Shown here: piece by piece, positions 7,894-16,107 of the stretch | Numbering within the stretch: position 1 is the first letter of the stretch | How the letters are laid out: each line of letters begins with the position of its first letter | Assembly: GCA_023430365.1 (NCBI GenBank) | Contig: JAEZAS010000509.1 | Span: 1 to 62,486, forward strand | DNA from: Planctomycetota bacterium | GTDB taxonomy: Bacteria; Planctomycetota; Planctomycetia; Pirellulales; Pirellulaceae | Direction of reading: 5' to 3' | Length of the DNA: 62,486 nt | Notes under the pieces: model-generated | Seen by the model: the letters and a program-made list of their open reading frames with translations, nothing else | Database searches by the model: none | What the model was told of the DNA's origin: nothing | Program-made: the position numbers and the translations under genes

Positions 7894-8346
7894 ATGAAGG
7901 CGGGATGGAAAATCGCGCTCGCGATCTTAGTTGCGGCGGCGGGCATGCCACTGGCGGCTAGTGCGGGCCACGGGCGTCATCACCACGGTGGCGGATATGG
8001 GTATGGAGGCGGGTACGGGGGCAACTGCAGTTGTGGCGTGCAGGTGCAGTACGCGCCGCCGGCTCACGCACAGTACGGCGAACCCACTCCAGCCGTGGCG
8101 CAAACGGGAACCGGCTACCGTTCGTTCTCCTATAGCCCGACTCCGACCGAAGGAGTTCAGCAAGCTGCGGCCGTCGCTTCGACCCCGGCGATGATTGCCC
8201 CAAGCTATTACCCAGCCTATGCGGGCTACGGCGCGGGTTACTACGGCGGCGGGTATTCCTACGGCTCGAATTGGGGTGCCCGGGTTTATAACAACGTGTC
8301 GAACAAGACACTTGGCCGCCACGACTATGGCCTGGGCCGTCGCTAG
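7894..8346 (+). CDS. Secreted Gly/Tyr/His-rich low-complexity protein
   Basis: A 150-residue protein with a clean signal peptide (M-K-A-G-W-K-I-A-L-A-I-L-V-A-A-A-G, cut near A-S-A). The mature part opens with G-H-G-R-H-H-H-G-G-G and G-Y-G repeats, has a C-S-C pair and ends N-K-T-L-G-R-H-D-Y-G-L-G-R-R. A GAGGTGA ribosome site precedes the ATG and an intrinsic terminator follows at 8372, so it is a single-gene transcript. The His cluster and CxC could bind metal, or the protein could be a surface or matrix component. No family is recognised. Confidence 0.7.
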   Translation: MKAGWKIALAILVAAAGMPLAASAGHGRHHHGGGYGYGGGYGGNCSCGVQVQYAPPAHAQYGEPTPAVAQTGTGYRSFSYSPTPTEGVQQAAAVASTPAMIAPSYYPAYAGYGAGYYGGGYSYGSNWGARVYNNVSNKTLGRHDYGLGRR

Positions 8347-8371
8347 CTCAAAACCCGTAGTCCAAGAACGC

Positions 8372-8408
8372 AAAAAGCTCCCAGCGACTTTCCGCCTGGG
8401 AGCTTTTT
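8372..8408. terminator. Bidirectional intrinsic terminator
   Basis: AAAAAGCTCCCAG (8372-8384) pairs with CTGGGAGCTTTTT (8396-8408), with A- and T-runs on the two sides. It serves both the plus-strand gene ending at 8346 and infC, which ends at 8438 on the minus strand. Confidence 0.9.
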
Positions 8409-8437
8409 CACTTTTGTCAGAGCATGGAGCGTTTGAG

Positions 8438-8944
8438 CTACCGGGGCATCAAGGTGGCAATCATGCGCTTGGCTTGCTGCTGCGGCGGGAACTCCAGCTT
8501 GCCCACTTCCAGCAGCTCGTTGACCACCTTATCCATCACCTTCCGGCCCTCGTCGATGTGAGCGAGTTCGCGACCGCGGAAGATCACAGAGACCTGCACT
8601 TTGTCTTTGTGCTGCAGGAAGCCCTTCGCCTGCTTGATCTTGAAATCGATATCGTGATCGCCGGTCTTGGGACGAAGGCGGATTTCTTTGGTCTTCGTCT
8701 GATGCGTGGTTTGGTGGGACTTCTTTTTCTTTTCGTACTTGTACTTGCCGAAGTCCATGATGCGGCAAACGGGTGGTCGCTCGTTGGGAGCAACTTCCAC
8801 GAGATCCAAGTCCTCAGCCCGGGCGCGAGCCAACGCATCGTCGGCCGACAGGATGCCCAACTGAGAACCGTCGCTGCCAATCACACGCAGTGGTGAGATA
8901 CGAATCTGCTCGTTCACACGAGTCGTAATCCGGTCGATCGCCAT
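8438..8944 (-). CDS. infC: Translation initiation factor IF-3
   Basis: IF-3 keeps the 30S subunit free and checks the start codon-anticodon match. The 168-residue product has the N-domain R-V-N-E-Q-I-R, then G-I-L-S-A-D-D-A-L-A and P-V-C-R-I-M-D-F-G-K-Y-K-Y-E. After the Lys-rich linker comes the C-domain K-E-I-R-L-R-P, D-H-D-I-D-F-K and R-G-R-E-L-A-H. The start at 8944 (M-A-I-D-R-I) follows a purine run; the long upstream frame is not IF-3-like. The usual downstream rpmI and rplT are absent: a terminator follows and then a convergent gene. Confidence 0.95.
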   Translation of the reverse strand: MAIDRITTRVNEQIRISPLRVIGSDGSQLGILSADDALARARAEDLDLVEVAPNERPPVCRIMDFGKYKYEKKKKSHQTTHQTKTKEIRLRPKTGDHDIDFKIKQAKGFLQHKDKVQVSVIFRGRELAHIDEGRKVMDKVVNELLEVGKLEFPPQQQAKRMIATLMPR

Positions 8945-9036
8945 AACCCCCTTTTTGTGGTCAAGGAAAAGATTGGTAGTACCCCGCTCAGCCGGCCTGC
9001 CATCCATCACAAGCGTAGCATGCGGACAATCGCATA

Positions 9037-9066
9037 AGTATGACGCTTGGACAGCCCAAACGTCAA
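9037..9066 (-). promoter_or_regulatory. Candidate sigma-70 promoter for infC
   Basis: On the minus strand TTGACG (9066-9061) is followed after 18 bases by CATACT (9042-9037), placing a start near 9030 and a leader of about 85 bases before infC. The match is moderate, with a good -35 and a 4-of-6 -10. Confidence 0.4.
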
Positions 9067-9332
9067 CAGCTACCTGAGCGACAAGGGTGTCAATTTCGCG
9101 CAATTCGCCGATTCGGTCGCCCTGCACCGGACGCCCAGCGGCGAGGCCGGGAGGTTGCGCTCGCCCCCGTGCTACGTCGGTGGAGTCCAGTCCCCCTCGT
9201 CCCAGGACCGCCGAGCGACCGTGGTACGGGGTTTGCTTCCACGGTGAATGTCGTTGACCCATTTTCTCGGGGGTCTGCGCCGCAGTGTGCGGCGGGCTCC
9301 CGAACGTACAAATCGGCAGAGGAGACTAGGTT

Positions 9333-9629
9333 ATGGAAACCATTTCGACCATTATCGCCTGGGCAGTGTTCGGTCTGATCGTCGGTGCTATCGCTCGCTT
9401 CTTGTATCCCGGACGCCAACCGATGGGCATCCTGATGACCATGGTGCTTGGTATCGTCGGTTCGTTGCTCGGTGGTTTTGTCTCCTGGATGTTTGGATTC
9501 GATCCGCAGGACGGACCGTTCCAGGGCGCCGGATGGATTATGTCCATCATTGGCGCGTTGATTGTGGTTTGGACTGGTCTGTTCATGGCCAGCCGTAGCG
9601 ACACCACCATGACGCGCGAGCGTTTCTAA
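9333..9629 (+). CDS. GlsB/YeaQ/YmgE family small membrane protein
   Basis: A 98-residue, three-helix membrane protein of the transglycosylase-associated (GlsB/YeaQ/YmgE) family. It has M-E-T-I-S-T-I-I-A-W-A-V-F-G-L-I-V-G-A-I-A-R-F in helix 1, P-G-R-Q-P-M-G in the first loop and G-I-V-G-S-L-L-G-G in helix 2. The family is linked to general and acid stress in other bacteria, and its molecular role is unclear. GAGGAGA precedes the ATG. A terminator follows at 9674, so it is monocistronic. Confidence 0.85.
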   Translation: METISTIIAWAVFGLIVGAIARFLYPGRQPMGILMTMVLGIVGSLLGGFVSWMFGFDPQDGPFQGAGWIMSIIGALIVVWTGLFMASRSDTTMTRERF

Positions 9630-9673
9630 GCAGTTCCTCTCGTATCGACCGAGTTGGAACCTGCCGCGCAATA

Positions 9674-9706
9674 CAAACGCCCCCGGCAAATTACCGGGGG
9701 CGTTTT
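9674..9706. terminator. Intrinsic terminator
   Basis: AAACGCCCCCGG / CCGGGGGCGTTTT with an AAATTA-type loop. It terminates the gene ending at 9629 and could also act on the minus strand below the flotillin gene. Confidence 0.85.
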
Positions 9707-9759
9707 CGTTTCTTGGATCGCTCGGACGGCTGGAACCCGCAACTCGCGGAACTTCGGGA

Positions 9760-11391
9760 CTAGGAGTCCTTGCTCACCGCGGCCGCGAGCGGCGCCTTGC
9801 CGTTCGTCGTGACACCTTCTTCCGGACGAACAGTCACTTCCTCGTCCCCCGTGAACTTGACCAGCGATGCAGGCAATTCCACGCCACCGATGTCCTTCAT
9901 CACTTGCATCATCGGCGGCAATGTCTTTGCCATGCCACTCAGGAAGTCGGCCGTCGTGCTGCGGCCATTGGCGCCGCCATTTTCCCAGACCACGACCTTG
10001 TCGAACTTGATGTTCGAGATCGCCCGAGCCGAAGCGTCCGCCAGGTTGTCGAGGTGTTCGAGCATGAGCATCTGGAACGCCTGATTGGCGCCGCCGCAGG
10101 CTTCGACGATCTGCTTCAGACCTTCACCCTTCTTCGCCAGGATCTCGTACTGACCGCGAGCCTCGGCTTCCAGCTTCAGGTAGATCGCTTCCGCCTCAGC
10201 CTTGGCTGCGAGCATGCGCTGCTCGGCGGCGGCTTCGGCGTCGACGATCATCCGAGCCTTTTGGGCCTTGGCGGGAGCTTCGAGCGCGGCGCGCTGTTCG
10301 GCTTCGACCCGTTCCGCCTCGGCGAGAGCCGCTTTAGCCATTGCCCGGTTTTGGATCTCGAGCACGGCCGCCTCCGCCTGTTTGCGGCGGGCTTCACCGC
10401 GCTCGTAGGCTTCGGCCTTCTTCACCGCCAGTTCCGCCTGTGAGGCTGCAATCATCGCGGCCGACTGGTTTTCGCCCGAGATGGCGGCCGCATTGGCTTC
10501 CGCGACCTGGATACGCATCTGACGCTCGGAGTCTTTGGTCTGCGCTTCCGCCTCGAAGGACGCCGACTTCTCGGCAATGAGTTGGTCTTTTTCCAGCGAG
10601 GCGACGCTGACCGCCTGATCGCGCTGCGCAGCGCGGGTTCCGATCGCCTGCTCCTTGCGTGCGGCGGCCACCTGGATGCTCTTATCGCGCTCAGCCGAGG
10701 CGACGCGAGTTTCACCCATCTTCTCGTTGTCGGCGACGTCGCCACGAGCCTGCTGGATGGCAAGCGAAGCGGCTTTCTGACCAATCGCGTCGATATACCC
10801 CGACTCGTCGGTGATATCGGTGATGTTCACGTTGATCAGCTGCAAACCGATCTTGTTCAACTCGGGCTCGAGCGAGTGCTGGATGTGTTCCAGGAACTTA
10901 TCGCGGTCGCGGTTGATCTCCTCGATGTGCATCGAAGCAATCACCTGGCGCAGCTGACCGAAGATGATCTCCTCAGCCTGCTTCCGGATGCTCTGCACCG
11001 GCAGACCCAGCAAGCGGACGGCGGCGTTGGCCATCACTTCGGGCTTGGTATCGATGGCAACGGTGAACACGCTCGGAACGTTGACACGAATGTTCTCGGC
11101 CGAGAGGGCGCCGCGAAGCGGGACTTCGATTTGAATCGGCTCCAGGCTCAGGTAGGCATAGTCCTGAATCACCGGCCAGACAAAGGCGGCGCCGCCGTGA
11201 ATGGTTCGGCTGGCTTGCCCCTTGCCCGTGCGCCCGAAGATCACCAGCACCCGGTTGCTCGGGCAGCGTTTGTAATACTTCAGCAGGATGGCCAACACGA
11301 GGAAGACCACGACGAGGCCGGCGCCCACCATGGCCGCGGTGTACATGGCCACACCCATCAGGTCGGCCAAGGGAAGTGCAGTTAGAGGCAT
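9760..11391 (-). CDS. Flotillin-like SPFH-domain membrane scaffold protein
   Basis: Flotillins oligomerise at ordered membrane patches and help assemble membrane protein complexes. The 543-residue product has one N-terminal membrane segment (about residues 15-38), an SPFH domain to about residue 210 (S-N-R-V-L-V-I-F-G-R-T-G-K-G) and a long Ala/Glu/Lys/Arg coiled coil of about 200 residues. A Gly-rich oligomerisation region follows (L-K-Q-I-V-E-A-C-G-G-A-N-Q-A-F-Q). It lies 77 bases after the NfeD-like gene on the same strand, the classic NfeD-flotillin pair (compare yuaF-floT of Bacillus). Confidence 0.92.
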   Translation of the reverse strand: MPLTALPLADLMGVAMYTAAMVGAGLVVVFLVLAILLKYYKRCPSNRVLVIFGRTGKGQASRTIHGGAAFVWPVIQDYAYLSLEPIQIEVPLRGALSAENIRVNVPSVFTVAIDTKPEVMANAAVRLLGLPVQSIRKQAEEIIFGQLRQVIASMHIEEINRDRDKFLEHIQHSLEPELNKIGLQLINVNITDITDESGYIDAIGQKAASLAIQQARGDVADNEKMGETRVASAERDKSIQVAAARKEQAIGTRAAQRDQAVSVASLEKDQLIAEKSASFEAEAQTKDSERQMRIQVAEANAAAISGENQSAAMIAASQAELAVKKAEAYERGEARRKQAEAAVLEIQNRAMAKAALAEAERVEAEQRAALEAPAKAQKARMIVDAEAAAEQRMLAAKAEAEAIYLKLEAEARGQYEILAKKGEGLKQIVEACGGANQAFQMLMLEHLDNLADASARAISNIKFDKVVVWENGGANGRSTTADFLSGMAKTLPPMMQVMKDIGGVELPASLVKFTGDEEVTVRPEEGVTTNGKAPLAAAVSKDS

Positions 11392-11468
11392 CGATCAACA
11401 CTCCGAACGTTAGATGGGTCGCAAAGAGAAAAGAGAAGTTAAAAAGCAGATTCGTGAGCCGCCTTCGG

Positions 11469-12086
11469 CTAGGAGGCAACCGCCTGATGTTCAGGCAATG
11501 GTTCGACCTGCAGCCGACTGCCGATCAGTCCGACCACACGGACTCGGGCTCCCGTGGGCAACGCTTCTTCGGCCGAGGTGACCGCTTCGTACTCCACCAG
11601 CCGGTCTTGCAGTTTCAGATGCACCTTTCCCGCTCGCTTTTGGTGCGGCGCGATCGGCACATAGACGATGGCCTGCTGGCCGATGGCGCGTTCGATCCGA
11701 ACGGTGCCGTCCGATGCCAGGCGGCGCATCGATTGGAGCAACCAGGCGACTCCGTACATCGCTCCACCGCCCGCCGCGAGCGCCAGGATCCACTGAGCCG
11801 CCGGGCGCAGCTCGGCGGCGTCGGCAGCCAGCCCCCCCAGCCCGAAGAACGTCGTGGCCGCGACGAGCGATCGGAAGGACAGCACACTGAAGAACCATGC
11901 CGCATGATGGCCGTCCGGGCTCATCTCACTGACATCGCCGGAACCATCCAACGGATGATCCGTCGCGCCGCCGAGATCCTCGGGGCTGTCCACGGAATCC
12001 ACACCGATTCCGATGAGGGTGAGCGCCATCTGACAGAGCAAGATGGTTCCCCCAGCAACCGCGCAAATCGTGAAAACGTGCAGCAT
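11469..12086 (-). CDS. NfeD-like membrane protein with C-terminal OB fold
   Basis: A 205-residue protein with hydrophobic segments near residues 2-28, 65-85 and 95-118. A beta-rich C-terminal domain follows (R-A-I-G-Q-Q-A-I-V-Y-V-P-I, G-K-V-H-L-K, G-A-R-V-R-V-V-G) of the NfeD OB type. Such proteins pair with flotillins and are thought to tether or regulate them. The start at 12086 is preceded by GGAGGG. The upstream frame, which runs into the methyltransferase-like gene, is rejected. Confidence 0.78.
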   Translation of the reverse strand: MLHVFTICAVAGGTILLCQMALTLIGIGVDSVDSPEDLGGATDHPLDGSGDVSEMSPDGHHAAWFFSVLSFRSLVAATTFFGLGGLAADAAELRPAAQWILALAAGGGAMYGVAWLLQSMRRLASDGTVRIERAIGQQAIVYVPIAPHQKRAGKVHLKLQDRLVEYEAVTSAEEALPTGARVRVVGLIGSRLQVEPLPEHQAVAS

Positions 12087-12246
12087 GACCAGACCCTCCC
12101 TGAAGTGGGAGTACGACAAGTAAATAATCGCGAGTATTTCGCTGGCTGGCGGGGGATATTGCCGAAAATCGCTCGCCGGTCCCGCCATCTTGGACCGACG
12201 CTTCCCGCAAGTCAAATAAATGGCCCGCCAGCACTTGCGACCCCGG

Positions 12247-12654
12247 CTATGCCAGCACGAAACGGGTCTGCTGGAGGACGCGAGCGGCCACGGTGACATA
12301 CTCGGTTTCGCCAGCCTGTCCGAGCGTCTGTCGGGCAAGCGCATGCGGGTCGATGCGAGGCGGAATGGCATGCCGCAAGGTCAGAGATCCGCCTGGAACC
12401 AAAACTCGTCGGATTTCGAGCAGGGCGGCCCGCGAAAGGGGCGTTCTCTCGACGATAATCTCATCGACGCTCGCATCGGGGAGCGGAATCTGGTCGGCCC
12501 TGCCCGCCAGATGGCGAGGAATCGGCTGGCCGGCGTCGGGCCCGCACGTCTTCACACGACTGCGATTGAGATTCCAGGCCTGCGGGTGGCGTCCCTCGCC
12601 GCCAATATCGAGCACCAGCGGCTTGTCGGGTGGCAGTTGCATGGCCACCAGCAT
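12247..12654 (-). CDS. Short class I SAM methyltransferase-like protein
   Basis: A 135-residue protein with a Rossmann-type motif I, L-V-L-D-I-G-G-E-G-R-H-P-Q-A-W-N-L, a motif near D-Q-I-P-L-P-D-A-S-V-D-E-I, and E-I-R-R-V-L-V-P-G-G-S-L-T-L-R. That is the order expected in ubiE-like methyltransferases, compressed into about two thirds of the usual length. The acidic residue that binds the ribose of SAM is not obvious after motif I. It may be a degenerate or minimal methyltransferase; the function is unknown. It precedes the NfeD-flotillin pair on the same strand, 160 bases away. Confidence 0.55.
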   Translation of the reverse strand: MLVAMQLPPDKPLVLDIGGEGRHPQAWNLNRSRVKTCGPDAGQPIPRHLAGRADQIPLPDASVDEIIVERTPLSRAALLEIRRVLVPGGSLTLRHAIPPRIDPHALARQTLGQAGETEYVTVAARVLQQTRFVLA

Positions 12655-12812
12655 AAACGCTCGGGGCCGAGCCGACAGTCGCTACGGCCCGTGGGCTAAA
12701 TCGGCTAGAGCGGCTAAACTAAAGCAGCCAGGACACTTCGCAGAAAGTAACGACTACTTGCTGCGACCTGCTACCAACCAACCGACGGTCACAGCTTGTC
12801 AGGGAGTCAGCC

Positions 12813-13625
12813 TTGCGGGTCATCATCGAATCCAATGCCGAAGAGGCCAGCCGGCGGGCGGCGAGGTTCGTCGCTGAACTGGTGCGTCGCAAACCGGACT
12901 GTGTCTTGGGCCTGGCCACGGGCAGCACGCCGCTGGGCGTTTATCGCGAGCTGATTCGCCTGCACAAAGAAGAAGGACTCGACTTCTCTCAGGTCACGAC
13001 GTTCAATCTGGACGAGTACGTCGGCCTGCCGGCCAGCCACCCGCAGAGCTACCGCTACTTCATGCAGCAGAGCCTGTTCGACCACATCAATATCGACCCG
13101 AAACACACGCACGTGCCCGACGGTCGGGCGCTCGACTTCGAGGTCCACTGTCGCAACTACGAGCAGCAAATCAAGGACGCCGGCGGTATCGATCTGCAAG
13201 TGCTGGGCATCGGATCGGACGGACACATCGCCTTCAATGAACCCGGTTCATCGCTTGGCAGTCGGACTCGCCTGAAGACCCTCGCAAGTGAAACCATCCG
13301 CGACAACGCCCGCTTCTTCGGTGGCGAGGACAAGGTTCCTCGTCTGGCTGTGACGATGGGTGTCGGCACGATCCTGGAATCCCGCCGCTGCCTGCTGCTC
13401 GCCTTTGGTCCACACAAGGCCTTGGCGGTGCGCGATACGGTCGAAGGTCCGATCACAGCCCAGGTCACCGCCTCGGCGCTGCAATTGCATCGCGAAGTGA
13501 TCGGCGTCTTCGACGAAGCGGCAGCCCGCCTGCTGGTTCGACGCGACTACTACGCGGAAGTGGAGAAGGCCCAGACGCTGCTGGAATCGGGGCAGTTGCG
13601 GGCATTGGGCATCGGCAATCAATAG
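12813..13625 (+). CDS. nagB: Glucosamine-6-phosphate deaminase
   Basis: NagB converts glucosamine-6-phosphate to fructose-6-phosphate and ammonia in amino-sugar catabolism. The 270-residue product shows G-L-A-T-G-S-T-P-L-G-V-Y (phosphate site), F-N-L-D-E-Y-V-G-L (catalytic Asp), G-I-G-S-D-G-H-I-A-F-N-E-P-G-S-S (proton-relay Asp, His and Glu) and V-T-M-G-V-G-T-I-L. The start is TTG at 12813 behind AGGGAG at 12801. No nagA or transporter is adjacent. Confidence 0.95.
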   Translation: MRVIIESNAEEASRRAARFVAELVRRKPDCVLGLATGSTPLGVYRELIRLHKEEGLDFSQVTTFNLDEYVGLPASHPQSYRYFMQQSLFDHINIDPKHTHVPDGRALDFEVHCRNYEQQIKDAGGIDLQVLGIGSDGHIAFNEPGSSLGSRTRLKTLASETIRDNARFFGGEDKVPRLAVTMGVGTILESRRCLLLAFGPHKALAVRDTVEGPITAQVTASALQLHREVIGVFDEAAARLLVRRDYYAEVEKAQTLLESGQLRALGIGNQ

Positions 13626-13739
13626 GAATCGTCCGCAAATTCCAAGTGCGGTTGGCGTTCACCGATCGCGGCCCAACGTACGACAGTCTGCGCACATCGC
13701 GTGCGGACAACAGGCAAGTAGAAATCGTCGAAACCAACC

Positions 13740-14756
13740 ATGCGACAAGTCGGCCAACTGACGAGTGAGAAGGACGCACGGCGTTTTGTCGCCTGGCTGC
13801 TGACTCAAAACATTGACGCCATCGCCGAGCAAGGAGGCGTCGGCTGGCAAATCTGGGTGCGGGACGAAGACAACCTGACATCGGCCCGGACGGCACTCGG
13901 TGAATTCTCGGCCGATCCAACCAACGAGCGCTACGCAGAAGCCGAAAAGAAAGCCGGCGTCTTGCAGCGTGAGCGTGAAGCCAAGCGCGAGCAAGCCCGC
14001 CGGCAGCAGGTGCAGATGCGCGATAAGTGGGGCGCCGCATCAGGCGTTGCCACGCGCCGCAGCCCGCTGACGATGGTGCTCATCGGGCTCTGTGTCGTGG
14101 TTTCCTTGATGAGCAATTTTGGCCAGAACTCGCGCAGCGCCGTGATGCGAGGTCTGCAATTCAGCGATCATTCGCAGGCCTTGGAACTCATACGGACGGG
14201 GCGACTCAGGATCGACAGCAGCCCAGCCACACCCGACGAGTTGCGCGAGCGGATCGAAAGGAGCGTCACCTGGTACAACATTCGGCGCGGCGAGGTCTGG
14301 CGGATATTCACACCGATGCTTATCCATATGGGCCTCACTCACCTGATCTTCAACATGGTGATGCTGTACTCGTTCGGTGGGCAAATCGAAACGCGCTATG
14401 GCACCCTGCGAATGCTGTTGTTGGTTCTGGTTCTCGCCGGGTTATCGAATATCGCCCAAGCGGCGGCGGTGCATCCCAATTTCGGCGGCATGTCCGGAGT
14501 GATCTATGGACTGTTTGGCTTCGCTTGGATGAGAGCGACATACGACCCAAATTCGGGACTGCACTTGGATCAGGTGACGGTCTTCATGCTGCTGGTTTGG
14601 TTCGTGCTGTGCATCGCAACCGAAGTTCCGGCATTTGAGCCCACGCTGGGACGGTTGTTTGGTGGGCGGGTGGCCAACGTGGCCCACGCGGTCGGCCTGG
14701 TGGCGGGAATGGCGATTGGGGTGCCTTGGCGGCGGTTTTTGACTTCGCGCCAGTGA
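13740..14756 (+). CDS. glpG: Rhomboid intramembrane serine protease (GlpG type)
   Basis: A 338-residue protein. Residues 1-65 form a GlpG-like cytoplasmic domain and about residues 66-90 are a basic helical linker. Six or so membrane helices follow. The rhomboid signature is complete: G-E-V-W-R-I-F-T-P-M-L-I-H-M-G-L-T-H-L, then the catalytic Ser in G-G-M-S-G-V-I-Y-G, and the catalytic His in A-N-V-A-H-A-V-G-L-V-A-G. It should cleave membrane-protein segments within the inner membrane. A long luminal insert (about residues 125-180) separates helix 1 from the conserved core. Confidence 0.9.
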   Translation: MRQVGQLTSEKDARRFVAWLLTQNIDAIAEQGGVGWQIWVRDEDNLTSARTALGEFSADPTNERYAEAEKKAGVLQREREAKREQARRQQVQMRDKWGAASGVATRRSPLTMVLIGLCVVVSLMSNFGQNSRSAVMRGLQFSDHSQALELIRTGRLRIDSSPATPDELRERIERSVTWYNIRRGEVWRIFTPMLIHMGLTHLIFNMVMLYSFGGQIETRYGTLRMLLLVLVLAGLSNIAQAAAVHPNFGGMSGVIYGLFGFAWMRATYDPNSGLHLDQVTVFMLLVWFVLCIATEVPAFEPTLGRLFGGRVANVAHAVGLVAGMAIGVPWRRFLTSRQ

Positions 14757-14810
14757 AGCCCGGGTACGCCAGGCCGAGACTCGATTGGCGTGAATTCTCT
14801 CTAACGGCCG

Positions 14811-14841
14811 TTCTCCGGGCGGTGTTACCGCCCGGCTGTGG
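14811..14841 (+). repeat. Palindrome family C, copy C5
   Basis: TTCTCCGG, GCGGT, loop GTT, ACCGC, then CCGGCTGTGG. It overlaps the last codons of the minus-strand CinA-C gene, whose stop is at 14825, so the C-terminus of that protein is repeat-encoded. Confidence 0.75.
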
Positions 14842-15322
14842 ATTCGATCTTCGCCGCAAGTTGCTCGAGCACGGCGAGGGAGACCTTCTTTTGCCGCATT
14901 GCACGATTGTCGGCGGCTGAGCAGCGGATGGACTCGATGGAGCACTCGAGGCGTTTCGCTCGCCGGGCGATTGCGATGTAGACGAGGCCGTCCTTTCCTT
15001 CGGGGGCGTTCGGTCCCAAGTGGCCGGTGACCGCCGCGGCGTAGTCGGCCTCCGGGGTCAGCTTCAGAATCCGCTGGGCCATTTCGCGGGCGATTCGCTC
15101 GCTCACGGCATCGTGCTGGGCCAGCAGGCGGGCCGAAATGCCCAGGTACTGCTGCTTCGTCTCGTTGCGATAGACCACCATGCCGCCACAGTGATGGTTG
15201 GAAATGCCCGGAACCTTGGCGAGGGTGGCCGACGCGAGTCCGGCGGTACAGCTCTCGGCGAAAACAACTTTCAGCCGGCGCTCGACGAGCAGCCGGGCAA
15301 GGCGGGTGTGAATGGCGGTCAC
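14825..15322 (-). CDS. Stand-alone CinA C-terminal domain (PncC-type NMN amidase)
   Basis: The 165-residue product matches the CinA C-terminal domain, which as PncC deamidates nicotinamide mononucleotide in pyridine-nucleotide salvage. Key motifs are V-F-A-E-S-C-T-A-G-L-A-S (usually E-S-C-T-G-G), G-G-M-V-V-Y-R-N-E-T-K, L-L-A-Q-H-D-A-V-S and A-V-T-G-H-L-G-P. In the last, the usual G-I-A-G-P has become G-H-L-G-P, so activity needs care. No molybdopterin-type N-terminal CinA domain is attached. The 3' end of the gene overlaps a family C hairpin. Confidence 0.8.
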   Translation of the reverse strand: MTAIHTRLARLLVERRLKVVFAESCTAGLASATLAKVPGISNHHCGGMVVYRNETKQQYLGISARLLAQHDAVSERIAREMAQRILKLTPEADYAAAVTGHLGPNAPEGKDGLVYIAIARRAKRLECSIESIRCSAADNRAMRQKKVSLAVLEQLAAKIESTAGR

Positions 15323-15390
15323 TTGGTCTCCCAGCGGCGGACGAACGGATGGTTCGCCGCCAGGATAGCACCTGCCGATCGGCCTGTCCG

Positions 15391-15960
15391 CTACGATCCG
15401 CTCGGCGGGGGCGGAGGGACATTCGGATTGGGGGCGGTTGCGCCCGTCGCCGAAGATGAGGCCGACGCTCCGGCTGGCGGTTCGATGACGATCGCTTCAG
15501 CCAAGAGCGGTTGCTGCATATTGCGCAGTTCGTCGAACTCCGTTCGATCCACGCTTCGTGCGCTGCCATCCATCATGCCGACGAGAAAACGCTCACCCGT
15601 GGGATTTGCGGGATAGGCAATCATAAAGTTCGATGTGCCGATCGTCGCTTGCGAGAATTCGAGTCCTAGCACGAGCTTGTAGCCCTCGCGCTCAAGCGTC
15701 TGTCGGGCCTCGCCGCTGAGTCCGGCCTCTTGAAGGTGCTCCCAACTCTCGGGCGCCCCCTTCCCCGTTCCACTTTCCCAGTGGGCGTCATGGTAGTTGT
15801 GATAGGCGAGACCCAGCTCTTTGAGATGGCGCATCACGTCTTCCCGCTTCGCGGCATTCTGCGCCTGCTGGATCGCTTCGCCAGGGTTGCAGCCTATTGC
15901 GAATCCAAGTGACACCGTGGCGGAAACCAGCAAAATCAGCGATCGCGATCGACGGAGCAT
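15391..15960 (-). CDS. DUF1559-like lipoprotein
   Basis: A 189-residue protein with a lipoprotein signal (V-S-L-G-F-A-I-G-C). The segment L-K-E-L-G-L-A-Y-H-N-Y-H-D-A-H is close to the L-K-Q-I-G-L-A-L-H-N-Y-H motif of planctomycete DUF1559 pseudopilin-like proteins. However, the prepilin leader is replaced by a lipobox and the protein is half the usual size. The tail is Ala/Ser/Pro-rich. The role is unknown, and it is probably an envelope lipoprotein. It is followed at 15322 by the CinA-C gene on the same strand. Confidence 0.7.
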   Translation of the reverse strand: MLRRSRSLILLVSATVSLGFAIGCNPGEAIQQAQNAAKREDVMRHLKELGLAYHNYHDAHWESGTGKGAPESWEHLQEAGLSGEARQTLEREGYKLVLGLEFSQATIGTSNFMIAYPANPTGERFLVGMMDGSARSVDRTEFDELRNMQQPLLAEAIVIEPPAGASASSSATGATAPNPNVPPPPPSGS

Positions 15961-16107
15961 TACAAAGTCCCGGTCTGAGAAGGGGTTCGGTGGACATAGT
16001 AGGAGGCTGAAAACGATACCGAAAACTCACGGTTCCTGTCCACCAAGAAAGAATTGGAACCAACGCAACTCGGTCTCCTCCTGGCTTCTCCGCCTGGCGT
16101 GTCTACA

